DNA of 64,000 nt from Hymenobacter plasmatis (GCF_020711255.1 NZ_JAJFAW010000024.1:34510-98509); one strand, 5' to 3'. Positions 52,441 through 61,591 are shown, counted from the stretch's first letter. Translations and numbers: made by a program. Notes: a model not told the origin generated them from the sequence alone.

Positions 52441-53364
52441 ATGGAAAATTCTCCCCTGTTCTGGCTGGCCTTTAATGCTTTCGTAATTGGGCTGCTACTG
52501 CTCGATTTGTTGGTCTTCAACCGCAAGGCCCACGAAATAAAGTTGCGCGAAGCCCTGAGCTGGAGTGTGTTTTGGGTCGTTCTTTCGCTGTGCTTCAACG
52601 TGCTGGTGTACCGCACCATGGGCTCCGAAGCCGGCCTGCAGTGGCTCACCGGCTACTTAGTAGAGAAGGCATTGAGCGTCGACAACCTGTTTGTCTTCCT
52701 GCTCATTTTCAACTACTTCAAAGTACCCGCCCAATACCAGCACCGCATCCTGTTCTGGGGCGTGCTGGGTGCGCTTATTCTGCGCGGGGTGTTCATTCTG
52801 GTGGGCGGGGTCTTGCTGGCCAAGTTTCACTTCCTGATTTACCTGCTGGGGGCCTTCCTGGTGTACACCGGCATTCGGATGGGCCTTACTGGCGACGAAC
52901 CCGAAATCGACCCCGAAAACAACCCCGTGGTGCGCTTTCTGAGCCGCCACCTGCCCATTACCCGGCAGCTGGACGGCGGCAGATTTTTCATCCGCCGCGA
53001 CGGCCTGCGCTTTGCCACGCCCCTGTTTGTGGTGCTGGTAATGGTCGAAACCACCGACGTCGTGTTTGCCGCCGATTCCATTCCGGCCATTCTGGCCATC
53101 ACGCGCGACACCTTCGTGGTATTCACCTCCAACGTGTTTGCCCTGCTGGGCCTGCGGGCCATGTACTTTGCCCTGGCCCGCATGATGCGCGTGTTTCACC
53201 ACCTGCACTATGGCCTCTCGCTTATCCTGGTCTTTATCGGCACCAAGATTTTAGTCGAAAGCATCTTCCCCATTCCCATGCCCATTGCCCTGGGCGTAGT
53301 AGGCGGCCTACTCATCCTGAGCGTTTTGGCCTCGGTAGTGTGGCCGAAAAAGGAATCAGAATAA
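52441..53364 (+). CDS. TerC/Alx family membrane protein
   Basis: This 307-residue integral membrane protein of the TerC family has nine hydrophobic segments. Conserved acidic motifs lie in EKALSVDNLFVF and in MVETTDVVFAADSIPAILA. TerC/Alx proteins have been linked to manganese export and metal homeostasis at the membrane. The ATG at 52441 begins MENSPLFWLAFN. A near-consensus -7 box TATCTTGC is just upstream (52425-52432). Confidence 0.92.
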   Translation: MENSPLFWLAFNAFVIGLLLLDLLVFNRKAHEIKLREALSWSVFWVVLSLCFNVLVYRTMGSEAGLQWLTGYLVEKALSVDNLFVFLLIFNYFKVPAQYQHRILFWGVLGALILRGVFILVGGVLLAKFHFLIYLLGAFLVYTGIRMGLTGDEPEIDPENNPVVRFLSRHLPITRQLDGGRFFIRRDGLRFATPLFVVLVMVETTDVVFAADSIPAILAITRDTFVVFTSNVFALLGLRAMYFALARMMRVFHHLHYGLSLILVFIGTKILVESIFPIPMPIALGVVGGLLILSVLASVVWPKKESE

Positions 53365-53382
53365 CTGCTTGCGAGCGAGGCC

Positions 53383-55569
53383 CTACTTGGGTGCTTTGGG
53401 CGGCTCCACCTCTGGCGCACCGGAGTTCACGCCGGCATCGGGCGTAGCGGCGCCGGTGTTCAGTAGGTCAATCAAGTTGAGGGGCTCAAACTGGCTGGAG
53501 TCGGCGGCGGCAGTGGCGCGCGTGGTATCGGGCCGCGGCGCGAAATGCATGAACTGCTTGGCCGGGCCCCGCAGGTTTAGCGAGTATGCCAGGTTTTCGC
53601 GGTCCGCATCTGTAATCAGGCCGCGGGTGGCCATGATGTTGGCAATCAGCCGAAAGAAGTAGCGCGTGCTGCTCCGCAGGCCACCGTAGGAATCGAACGA
53701 GTAGCGCGAATACTTGGGCTTGGGAATGATGCTGGCCAGGTACAGGCTCTCGGTCAGGTTGAGCTCGCTGGGGCGCTTGCCGTAGTAGAACAGGGCCGCG
53801 TCTTTCACGCCGTACACGCCGCGTTTGCCGCTGGGCCAGCGGTACTTGCTCGGGCCCCACTCAATGATGTTTAGGTACACCTCAAACATGCGCTGCTTGC
53901 TGGCCAGGTGCGTGTTTTCGAGCAGCCACACAATCAGGGCTTCTTCTATCTTGCGGGCCACTGTCTTCTGCCGGGTTAGAAACACGTTCTTGACCAGCTG
54001 CATGGAAATGGTACTGCCGCCGCGGGCAAAGCGTTTCTCCTTGATGTTCTGAATGGCCGACTTCACAAACGCCTGCTCCATAAAGCCTTTGTGGGTAAAG
54101 AAGCGCGGGTCCTCGGCCGTGGTAATGGCGTGAATAAGGTACGGCGAGACTTCGTTGTAAGGCACAAAGTCGGGGTTGGGCGGGCCCACAACAAAGGTGC
54201 GCACAGAGTCGCCCTTGTCGTTGTACACGGTGTGCAGGAAGGCCGTGTTCAGCTTGTTGAGGTCTTCGTCGCCGAAGCTGGTGAGCTTGAAGTTCTTGCC
54301 CCGCAGGCCGGAATCAAATTTCAGGCTGTCGACGTGCGCCATGTCCAGGCTGCCGCGCAAGTGATAAGTGAGCGTACCCGTGCCCTTCACGCCCCGCACC
54401 TCGTCGAAAATACCCGTGGGCAGCGATTCAAAGAAGTCGTTGGCCGGGGTCTCGGCCGACGTCACGTTGATGCTGACGGCCCGGCTGGGCTTCAGGCGCA
54501 CGTTGATTTCGGGAAAGAGCACGATTTTGTTCACCGTGACCTTGCTGCCCTTTTCTAGCACCGCGGTGCCGCGGCCCAGTGTGGCCACAAAGTCCAGGGC
54601 GCCGCGCTTTACTTCGATTTCGTCGGCCGCCAGCTTGGGGTGGTACAGGCTAAAGTTGCGGGCTGCCAGCGAGCCACGCACGGTAAGCCTGCCACCGGTG
54701 TCGTCGTTGTCGAAGTCCTTGCTATCAATGCGCACCAATACCGTATCGAAGCTTACCAAAGCCCCAAAGCGGCGCGGCACGTACGGCAGCTGCACCGAGC
54801 CGCCCACGCCAAACACCCGCGCCGAAAGGGCGTAGTCGCCCGGCTCAATATGCCCGCTGATGCCCAGCTCGTTTGATACCGAGTCGATGTTGGCCGTGAG
54901 CCGGCCCGAGATGTCCCCGTCCTTAATGCTAAGCTCGGGCAGGCGCAGCAGCGCCGTGTGATGCGGGCTGTAATACGTGACGAAAAAATCTTTGAAGCTG
55001 GCTTCGCCGGGTACATTGTCGAAAACCGTTTCGAGCACCTGGTTCAGGAGCATCCCATAGTTGGTGCCCTTCGTAGTGTTGCGCGGCACAGTGCTGGTTT
55101 TCTGTTTTTTAATCAGAAAGCCGTAGTTGTCGCCCTTAGCGGTTTTGTGAGGCGTGAGGCGGGCCGTGATGATTTCGAGCCCACTGAAAACCGGCCGCCC
55201 CGCAAACAGCGACCGCACACTCAGGCTAGCCTCCAGTCGCTTGGCAGTGAGCAGGGTATCGGTGGGGTTAGCACGCGGCACGAGGCTTAGCCCATCGATT
55301 TCTACGGTTTTAAAACCCGAAAATTGGGCTGGCCCCAGGGTGAGAATCACGGGGTATTTGCGCTCAACCTTGGCTTTTACTTCGCCCAAAGCGTAGGTCA
55401 GCAATTGCTGCCGCTTCCACTGAAACACGGCGAAAGCCAGCAGAAGAAGTGCAGCCAAACTGCCCAGAATGCCGATAAGAAGTCGTTTGGTGGAGGGGGA
55501 TATGCGCACGGAACTCAATAAGATGGGCTGGATAGCCAGCGCCAAAGGTAAGAAAAACGGTAGCGGCAA
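53383..55569 (-). CDS. AsmA-like domain fused to a GT51 peptidoglycan transglycosylase
   Basis: This 728-residue inner-membrane protein has one N-terminal helix (about residues 30-50) and about 400 residues of beta-rich sequence resembling AsmA/DUF3971 folds. A GT51 glycosyltransferase domain follows (about 470-640). Motif 1 is TAEDPRFFTHKGF, with the catalytic Glu, and motif 2 is RGGSTISMQLVKNVF. Motif 3 is RKIEEALI. No transpeptidase domain follows, so it would only polymerise lipid II. The first Met gives a second hydrophobic start; GTG at 55506 is an alternative. Divergent from purB. Confidence 0.85.
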   Translation of the reverse strand: MPLPFFLPLALAIQPILLSSVRISPSTKRLLIGILGSLAALLLLAFAVFQWKRQQLLTYALGEVKAKVERKYPVILTLGPAQFSGFKTVEIDGLSLVPRANPTDTLLTAKRLEASLSVRSLFAGRPVFSGLEIITARLTPHKTAKGDNYGFLIKKQKTSTVPRNTTKGTNYGMLLNQVLETVFDNVPGEASFKDFFVTYYSPHHTALLRLPELSIKDGDISGRLTANIDSVSNELGISGHIEPGDYALSARVFGVGGSVQLPYVPRRFGALVSFDTVLVRIDSKDFDNDDTGGRLTVRGSLAARNFSLYHPKLAADEIEVKRGALDFVATLGRGTAVLEKGSKVTVNKIVLFPEINVRLKPSRAVSINVTSAETPANDFFESLPTGIFDEVRGVKGTGTLTYHLRGSLDMAHVDSLKFDSGLRGKNFKLTSFGDEDLNKLNTAFLHTVYNDKGDSVRTFVVGPPNPDFVPYNEVSPYLIHAITTAEDPRFFTHKGFMEQAFVKSAIQNIKEKRFARGGSTISMQLVKNVFLTRQKTVARKIEEALIVWLLENTHLASKQRMFEVYLNIIEWGPSKYRWPSGKRGVYGVKDAALFYYGKRPSELNLTESLYLASIIPKPKYSRYSFDSYGGLRSSTRYFFRLIANIMATRGLITDADRENLAYSLNLRGPAKQFMHFAPRPDTTRATAAADSSQFEPLNLIDLLNTGAATPDAGVNSGAPEVEPPKAPK

Positions 55570-55660
55570 GTGGAAATTTCATTGCCGAGTTGGAGGTACT
55601 ATACGGGTAATGTGTCGGGTACGGGGGAGCAGGCCCTGCCGGCGCGCTCATTTCAGCGAG

Positions 55661-55668
55661 TACTTTTG
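55661..55668 (+). promoter_or_regulatory. -7 box of purB (TACTTTTG), probably leaderless
   Basis: TACTTTTG ends 5 bases before the purB ATG at 55674. Confidence 0.65.
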
Positions 55669-55673
55669 CATTC

Positions 55674-57014
55674 ATGCCCAGCCCCCTTACCGCCCTCTCG
55701 CCCCTCGACGGGCGCTATGCTCGTGCCACCGCCCCGCTGGCCCAGCGCTTTTCCGAAATGGCCCTGATTCGCTACCGCGTACTGGTCGAAGTCGAATATT
55801 TTATTTCGCTGGTTGAGCTGCCCCTGCCGCAGTTGCACGGCGTATCGCCCGAAATCTTCCCGGCCCTGCGCCGCCTCTACGAGGCTTTTAGTGAAGCTGA
55901 CGCCGAGGCCATCAAGGCCCACGAAGCCATCACCAACCACGACGTAAAGGCCGTGGAATACTTCCTGCGGGACCAATTCACGGCCCTGGGCCTGGGCGCC
56001 TACGTCGAGTTTATTCACTTTGGCCTCACTTCGCAGGACATCAACAACACGGCTATCCCAATGAGTTTCCGGGATGCGCTGATGGGCGAGTTGCTGCCGG
56101 CCTACGCCCGCGTTCGCAATGCCCTGGCCGACCGCGCGCAGGAGTGGGCCGCCGTGCCCATGCTGGCCCGCACCCACGGCCAGCCGGCCACGCCCACCCG
56201 CCTGGGCAAAGAAATAGATGTGTTTGTGGCCCGCCTCGACGCCCAGGTAGCGCTGCTGGCCCAAATACCGTTTGGGGCCAAGTTTGGGGGCGCCACCGGC
56301 AACTTCAACGCCCACCACGTCGCCTATCCTCAGATAGACTGGCACGGCTTCGCTACCACCTTCGTCAATGCGCGCCTGGGCTTGCATCGGTCCTTCCCGA
56401 CTACCCAGATTGAGCACTACGACCACCTGGCGGCCCACTCCGACGCTCTCAAGCGGCTCAATACCATATTGCTCGACCTGGCCCGCGACGTGTGGCAGTA
56501 CATTTCCCTGGGCTATTTCAAGCAGACCATTAAGGCCGGCGAAGTAGGCTCTTCGGCCATGCCCCACAAAGTCAACCCCATCGATTTTGAGAACGCCGAG
56601 GGCAACCTGGGCGTGGCCAATGCCCTGCTCGAGCACTTTGCCGCCAAGCTCCCCATCTCCCGCCTCCAGCGCGACCTCACCGACTCAACGGTGCTGCGCA
56701 ACCTGGGCGTGCCGCTCGGCCACATCCTCATCGCCCTTGGAGCGCTGCAGCGCGGCCTGGGCAAGCTGGCCCTGGACGAAACCGCCCTGCAGCGCGACCT
56801 GGAAGCCAACTGGGCCGTGGTGGCCGAAGGCATCCAGACCATCCTGCGCCGCGAAGCCTACCCTGACCCCTACAACGCCCTCAAGGCCCTGACCCGCACT
56901 GGCGAGGCCATCTCGGCGGCCAGCATCCGGGCGTTTATCGAGTCCCTCGACGTGAGCGACTCCGTTCGGGCCGAGTTGCTCCACATCACCCCTTCCAATT
57001 ATGTAGGCGCCTAA
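55674..57014 (+). CDS. purB: Adenylosuccinate lyase
   Basis: PurB acts twice in purine synthesis, releasing fumarate from SAICAR and adenylosuccinate. This 446-residue member of the fumarase/aspartase superfamily has SPLDGRYAR at the start, HFGLTSQDINN, the catalytic-Ser loop GEVGSSAMPHKVNPIDFENAEGN (shown by SSAMPHKVNP near residue 290), and LARTHGQPATPT. Length and order fit the short PurB of Bacteroidota. It opens immediately after a -7 box and is divergent from the GT51 gene. Confidence 0.97.
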   Translation: MPSPLTALSPLDGRYARATAPLAQRFSEMALIRYRVLVEVEYFISLVELPLPQLHGVSPEIFPALRRLYEAFSEADAEAIKAHEAITNHDVKAVEYFLRDQFTALGLGAYVEFIHFGLTSQDINNTAIPMSFRDALMGELLPAYARVRNALADRAQEWAAVPMLARTHGQPATPTRLGKEIDVFVARLDAQVALLAQIPFGAKFGGATGNFNAHHVAYPQIDWHGFATTFVNARLGLHRSFPTTQIEHYDHLAAHSDALKRLNTILLDLARDVWQYISLGYFKQTIKAGEVGSSAMPHKVNPIDFENAEGNLGVANALLEHFAAKLPISRLQRDLTDSTVLRNLGVPLGHILIALGALQRGLGKLALDETALQRDLEANWAVVAEGIQTILRREAYPDPYNALKALTRTGEAISAASIRAFIESLDVSDSVRAELLHITPSNYVGA

Positions 57015-57022
57015 AGTCCTCC

Positions 57023-57030
57023 TAACTTTG
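57023..57030 (+). promoter_or_regulatory. -7 box (TAACTTTG) for the GT9 gene
   Basis: TAACTTTG fits TAnnTTTG and lies 23 bases before the TTG start at 57054, directly after the purB stop. Confidence 0.55.
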
Positions 57031-57053
57031 GCCCCCACCTTTTTTTAGCCCAC

Positions 57054-58148
57054 TTGACGCTCCACCCCGATTGCCGCCACTTTCGCGGCGACCTGCCCTG
57101 CCGCCCCAACAAAACCCACGGCTATGTGTGCGAGGGCTGCCCGGCCTACGCACCCGTCAGTAGCCGTGTGCTCATCATCAAGCTCGGGGCCATCGGCGAC
57201 GTCATTCGGACTACGCCGCTGCTGCGGCGGCTGCGCCAGGAACGGCCCAACTGCCACATTACCTGGCTCACGCACACGCCCGCCATTCTGCCGCAGCACG
57301 AGGTCGACGAAATTCTGAAATTTGATTTCGCCAGCGCCTTGCAGCTCCAGGCCCGGGAGTTCGACGTGGTAATCAACCTCGACAAGGAAAAGGAAGCCTG
57401 CGCACTGCTGAACACTATTTCGGCGAAGGAGAAGTTCGGCTACGCCCTTCGCTCCTACGACGGCGTGGCCTGGCCCCAGAACGAGCTTGCCGAGCACAAA
57501 TTCCTGACCGGCCTCTTCGACCAGGTCAGCCAAGCCAACACCAAGCCCTACGTGCAGGAAATCTTCGAGCTCTGCGGCTTCGATTTCCGCGGGGAAGAAT
57601 ACGTCTTTGACACCCACGAAGACAAAGGCTACGACTGGAGCCAGCTGCCGCCCGCCGGCCTGCGCATCGGCCTCAACACCGGCTGCGGCGACCGCTGGAC
57701 TACCCGCCTGTGGAGCGACGAAAAGTGGATTAGCCTAATTACCCAGCTGCAGCAGGCCGGCTACGCCCCCGTGCTGCTCGGCGGCGAGGCCGAAGCGCCC
57801 CGCAATCAGCACCTGCAGGCCGCCACCGGGGCCACGTACCTGGGCACCTTCCCGCTCCCCCAGTTCATCAACCTGATGCATCAGATGGATGCCGTGGTTA
57901 CGCAGGTGACCATGGCCATGCACATCAGCATTGCCCTGCGCAAGCCCACCATATTGATGAACAACATTTTCAACCCGTACGAATTTGACCTCTACGGGCG
58001 CGGCCAAATCGTGCAGCCCAACCGGGAATGCGTGTGCTTTTACCGGGGCACCTGCAAGCTGGGCACTAGCTGTATGGAAGACCTGCCCGCCGAAAAGGTG
58101 TTCGCCGCCGTGCAAGCCACGTTGCCCATACCAGCAGCAGTTCGCTAG
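57054..58148 (+). CDS. GT9 family heptosyltransferase-like protein with an N-terminal Cys cluster
   Basis: This 364-residue GT-B glycosyltransferase of family 9 resembles ADP-heptose:LPS heptosyltransferases. The family sequences VLIIKLGAIGDVIRTTPLLRRL and the C-terminal VLLGGEAEAPRN are clear. It starts with an unusual cluster of four Cys (residues 7, 16, 26 and 29, in CRHFRGDLPC and CEGC) and has three more near the end. These could bind zinc or an Fe-S cluster. The start is TTG at 57054, needed to include the first Cys pair. GmhB at 49.5 kb is consistent with heptose use. Confidence 0.85.
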   Translation: MTLHPDCRHFRGDLPCRPNKTHGYVCEGCPAYAPVSSRVLIIKLGAIGDVIRTTPLLRRLRQERPNCHITWLTHTPAILPQHEVDEILKFDFASALQLQAREFDVVINLDKEKEACALLNTISAKEKFGYALRSYDGVAWPQNELAEHKFLTGLFDQVSQANTKPYVQEIFELCGFDFRGEEYVFDTHEDKGYDWSQLPPAGLRIGLNTGCGDRWTTRLWSDEKWISLITQLQQAGYAPVLLGGEAEAPRNQHLQAATGATYLGTFPLPQFINLMHQMDAVVTQVTMAMHISIALRKPTILMNNIFNPYEFDLYGRGQIVQPNRECVCFYRGTCKLGTSCMEDLPAEKVFAAVQATLPIPAAVR

Positions 58149-58149
58149 C

Positions 58150-58210
58150 AGTTGAGCTGAAATCTCTGCCGGTTTATTTACAATCGAGCGGCAACTACTT
58201 CAGCTCAACT
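58150..58210. repeat. 12-base inverted repeat across a convergent gene junction
   Basis: AGTTGAGCTGAA (58150-58161) and its exact complement (58199-58210) flank 37 bases. The right arm encodes the last residues of the GT4 protein. Each arm also holds a copy of CAGCTCAACT. It may terminate both genes; it lacks a T-run. Confidence 0.55.
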
Positions 58211-59358
58211 GGCTTCGGTTGCTCGACAGTAGCGCCAGCCACTTCTTTTAGGGCAGCCACCATAATGGGCCACGAAAACTGCTTTTTCTGCTCGCGTACG
58301 CCGGCTGTAAAAGCTGCCTCCCGCTTCTGTGCATAAAAATCCACTACCGCATCAGCAATGGCTTTCGCGGTGGGCGGCACTACGTAGCCCACTACGCCGT
58401 CGGGAATTAGCTCAGCGAGCCCGCCCACGTCCGTCACCAGCATCGGCCTTTCAAAGTGATACGCTATTTGCGACACGCCGCTTTGGGTAGCGTTTTTGTA
58501 CGGCTGCACGATTAAGTCCGACGCACAGAAATAATCCACCACCTTCTCATTGGGAATGAAATCGGTGGCTCGGACTATCCGCGTTTCTAAATTATACCGC
58601 TTAATCAAGGCCTCATACGGCGCGGCATCTTCGTAGAATTCGCCGGCAATAATCAGCTTCACCGGCAGGGCCGCAATCCGCTCATCGGCAAATGCTTCGA
58701 GCATGATATCCAGCCCTTTGTAAGCCCGGATGAAGCCGAAAAACAACAAATAACCAGTAGTATCCGGTAACTTAAGTGCCTCTAATGCTTCTTGTTTAGA
58801 CTTTATCGGTCCGAAATTATCGTAGAGCGGATGCGGCCGGTACAGGGCCGGTTTTCGGCCAAACCCACGTCGCTGCAAGTCGCTCAATACGCTGCGGCTC
58901 ATGGTCACAAACCCATCACATGCACTGAGGAAATAACGCGTGAGCGGCCCATCGCCCGGCCGTTTCTCGTGGGGAATCACATTGTCGGTAATCGCCACCA
59001 CGCGGCTGTGGCCGTTGCCGCGCACCAGCCGCGCCACCGTGCCCAATGCCGGCCCCATAAACGGCAGCCAGAACCGAAACACCACCATATCCGGCCGCTC
59101 GGCCCGCAACCGACGCCCCACCCGCCACCACGACAGCGGATTCACCGAGTTCAAGCTCACTTCAATATCCAAATCCGCCGGCCCCGCCTCGGTGCTGAAC
59201 TGCGTCTGACCAGGAAAAAGGAAATCAGGGTATTGCAGCGAAAATGTGACAATGTGCACCTCGTCGCCAGCTTCTTTGAAAGCCCGCGCCAGCCGCTCAT
59301 TATATGTGGCCAATCCGCCCCGCAAAGGGTACGCCGGCCCAATTATTACAATCCGCAT
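58195..59358 (-). CDS. GT4-type glycosyltransferase
   Basis: This 387-residue GT-B fold protein has the N-terminal glycine-rich IIGPAYPLRGGLATYNERLARAF, a second-half Rossmann domain with LLFFGFIRAYKGLDIMLEAF and the EX7E-type site around the YKNATQSGVSQIAYHFERPMLV segment. It transfers a sugar to a polysaccharide or lipid acceptor. Convergent with the GT9 gene and followed by a repeat at its end. The ATG at 59358 begins MRIVIIGP. Confidence 0.9.
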   Translation of the reverse strand: MRIVIIGPAYPLRGGLATYNERLARAFKEAGDEVHIVTFSLQYPDFLFPGQTQFSTEAGPADLDIEVSLNSVNPLSWWRVGRRLRAERPDMVVFRFWLPFMGPALGTVARLVRGNGHSRVVAITDNVIPHEKRPGDGPLTRYFLSACDGFVTMSRSVLSDLQRRGFGRKPALYRPHPLYDNFGPIKSKQEALEALKLPDTTGYLLFFGFIRAYKGLDIMLEAFADERIAALPVKLIIAGEFYEDAAPYEALIKRYNLETRIVRATDFIPNEKVVDYFCASDLIVQPYKNATQSGVSQIAYHFERPMLVTDVGGLAELIPDGVVGYVVPPTAKAIADAVVDFYAQKREAAFTAGVREQKKQFSWPIMVAALKEVAGATVEQPKPVELK

Positions 59359-59490
59359 TTAGTAATTACGTACTCGTCCGAAAGTACCGGCTTTCCCTTT
59401 TCCGGGTGGTTCAGGGCTGTTGATTTGTGGCTTGAGCTAAAAGTATCCGTCGGCAGTTGAGCTGACCGAGAACACCACCGTTGAGCCAGC

Positions 59491-60468
59491 TCAATTCAGC
59501 GTTTCCCGCACCAGATAATCATTACGGCGTGGCCCATTCAGTTGCACCATCTCCGCCAGAAAACCAGCTAAAAACAACTGCACGCCCACAATTACCGCTA
59601 CCAACGCTAGGAAAAATAACGGCTGGTCGGTCACGTTTCGCGCCCGCAGGTTGTGGTAGGCCAGCCATACTTTCTCGCCCGTCAGCCACAGCGTGAGCAG
59701 CATGCCAAAGAAAAACGACAAGCTGCCCAGCGTGCCAAAGAAGTGCATGGGCCGGCGCCGAAACCGGCTGACAAACGTGATGCTGGCCAGGTCCAGAAAG
59801 CCGTACACAAACCGCTCCAGCCCAAACTTCGTGACGCCATACTTGCGCTCTTGGTGCTGCACCACCTTCTCGCCAATGCGGCGAAAACCGTTCCACTTCG
59901 CAATCACGGGAATGTAGCGGTGCATCTCGCCGTACACCTCAATGCTTTTCACAACGCGCTGGTCGTAAGCCTTTAAGCCACAGTTAAAATCGTGCAGCTT
60001 AATACCCGAAATCCACCGCGTAGCACCGTTAAACAGCTTAGTCGGAATGGTCTTCGACAGCGGGTCGAACCGTTTCTGTTTCCAGCCACTCACCAGGTCA
60101 AATCGGTCCTCCGTAATCATCCGATACAACTCGGGCAATTCCTCGGGCGAGTCCTGCAAGTCGGCGTCCATCGTGCATACCACCCGGCCGCGCGCCGCCT
60201 CAAAGCCCACATTCAACGCCGCCGACTTGCCGTAGTTCCGGTTGAAACGAATGCCCCGCAACGTGGCATCGCCCGTGGCCAATGCTTCGATAACGCCCCA
60301 GGAATCATCCGTTGAGCCGTCATCAATCAAAAGCACCTCATAGGTCAGCCCACGCGCAACTAGCACCCGCGCAATCCATTGGGTCAGTTCGGGCAACGAT
60401 TCTGCTTCGTTGAGCAGCGGAATTACGATAGATAATTCTACCGGAAATACAGCGGACGATTTATTCAA
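59491..60468 (-). CDS. GT2 glycosyltransferase of the polyprenyl-phosphate type with two C-terminal helices
   Basis: This 325-residue enzyme resembles ArnC/undecaprenyl-phosphate sugar transferases. The GT2 core has VIPLLNEAESLPEL, LIDDGSTDDSW, the DxD site CTMDADLQDSPEELP, and GLKAYDQRVV. Two C-terminal membrane helices (about 238-262 and 272-295) anchor it. The start is TTG at 60468, which overlaps the stop of the DUF4199 gene by 8 bases, so these two genes are coupled. It probably makes a lipid-linked sugar for envelope polysaccharide or lipid A modification. Confidence 0.88.
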   Translation of the reverse strand: MNKSSAVFPVELSIVIPLLNEAESLPELTQWIARVLVARGLTYEVLLIDDGSTDDSWGVIEALATGDATLRGIRFNRNYGKSAALNVGFEAARGRVVCTMDADLQDSPEELPELYRMITEDRFDLVSGWKQKRFDPLSKTIPTKLFNGATRWISGIKLHDFNCGLKAYDQRVVKSIEVYGEMHRYIPVIAKWNGFRRIGEKVVQHQERKYGVTKFGLERFVYGFLDLASITFVSRFRRRPMHFFGTLGSLSFFFGMLLTLWLTGEKVWLAYHNLRARNVTDQPLFFLALVAVIVGVQLFLAGFLAEMVQLNGPRRNDYLVRETLN

Positions 60469-60985
60469 ACTCAGGCTTCGAATGCTTAAGAAATGCTGAA
60501 ATGACTAGCGCCAGCAACACACCAAAAAAAACAGTCCCCAACACCACGCCCACCAGCATTATCGGACCATTCATGAACTTACCAGCCATGGCCATGCCTT
60601 GGTCGATTTGTTCATCCGACAGGCCTCCCCTCGCCTCCATGTCCGTGCGGGCCTTCTCCATCATGCGGCCCACTACCTCGGGGTCGATGATGTTCATGTA
60701 CACATAAGAGAAAATGGCGCTCAGCGCCCCAACTACCGCCGATAATATCGTGCCGATGCCCAGACCCTCCCCAAAGCGCATGAAGCCGTGGTTATTCTCC
60801 TTGTAATACCGCATGGCCATTACCATGCCGCCCGCCAGCACCAGAAAGCTTATAAACCGCAACGGGCTTTGCTCCATGTGGGCAGCGAATAAGCCGAACG
60901 ATACGATAATGCTAATCAGCCCAGTGAGCAGGCCATAGCGCATTCCTACCGAAGCAGTTGTAACTGGAGTAGCGTTTGTTTCCAT
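60461..60985 (-). CDS. DUF4199 membrane protein
   Basis: This 174-residue protein has four membrane helices, with LTGLISIIVSFGLF, FISFLVLAGGMVMAMRYYKE and the Gly-rich FMRFGEGLGIGTILSAVVG typical of DUF4199. The helical loop with DEQIDQGMAMAGKF precedes the last segment. Function unknown. It overlaps the GT2 gene by 8 bases; in Bacteroidota DUF4199 genes often precede such transferases, which suggests a shared role in glycolipid handling. A TATCTTTC -7-like box lies upstream (61019-61026, minus strand). Confidence 0.88.
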   Translation of the reverse strand: METNATPVTTASVGMRYGLLTGLISIIVSFGLFAAHMEQSPLRFISFLVLAGGMVMAMRYYKENNHGFMRFGEGLGIGTILSAVVGALSAIFSYVYMNIIDPEVVGRMMEKARTDMEARGGLSDEQIDQGMAMAGKFMNGPIMLVGVVLGTVFFGVLLALVISAFLKHSKPEFE

Positions 60986-61033
60986 GTGAATTAATGTTGT
61001 GAAAGGTGTGAGTGAGCCGAAAGATAATCCGAA

Positions 61034-61591
61034 TTATTCCCGCAGAAATATTCCCGCTGGCACGGCCAACACCAAACCAAGCACCAGCACCTGCAAAAAA
61101 TTGCTCGTGGCTATGTCGCCTACCGTCATATTTTCCACGCTTTGAATCTGCTGCCGCTGTTGCTGCGCCGATACCACCACCTTCGCGTTTTCGTGCTGTT
61201 GCGCCCGCACAATTTCCATTACTTCGGCCCGCTGCCTGGCCAATGCCGGCTCTCCAGCGGCATACGCCAGCCCCACTACACTGCCTGCCGAAACCAGCGC
61301 CGCGAGCAATGCCGTCAAGGCGCCTACGCCTAGCGAGCGGCCCAGTCCGGGCTTCTCGGGTTGCAACTTTCGCCGCAAAACCCACTCGCTGGCCACTGCG
61401 GCCAGCGGCACCAGCAACTGAGCCATTATTTGCTTGGGGCCAAAGCCATTATTGCCGGTTAGCTGTAATCCCACCATCCAAGCGGCACACAACATTCCCA
61501 CTCCGACTCCAAAACGCAACCCCAACCGCGTAACGATGCCCGAATCAGACTTCATAGCGGGAGTATTCGGTTCGAAGGAAGAAACAGTCAT
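61034..61591 (-). CDS. DUF4199-like membrane protein
   Basis: This 185-residue protein has three or four hydrophobic segments and the general plan of DUF4199, including a Gln-rich helical loop (QQHENAKVVVSAQQQRQQIQ) before the last segment. It is more divergent than its neighbour. The ATG at 61591 is used; one at 61555 is also possible. The two genes may derive from a duplication. Co-directional with the BatA-like gene upstream. Confidence 0.7.
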   Translation of the reverse strand: MTVSSFEPNTPAMKSDSGIVTRLGLRFGVGVGMLCAAWMVGLQLTGNNGFGPKQIMAQLLVPLAAVASEWVLRRKLQPEKPGLGRSLGVGALTALLAALVSAGSVVGLAYAAGEPALARQRAEVMEIVRAQQHENAKVVVSAQQQRQQIQSVENMTVGDIATSNFLQVLVLGLVLAVPAGIFLRE

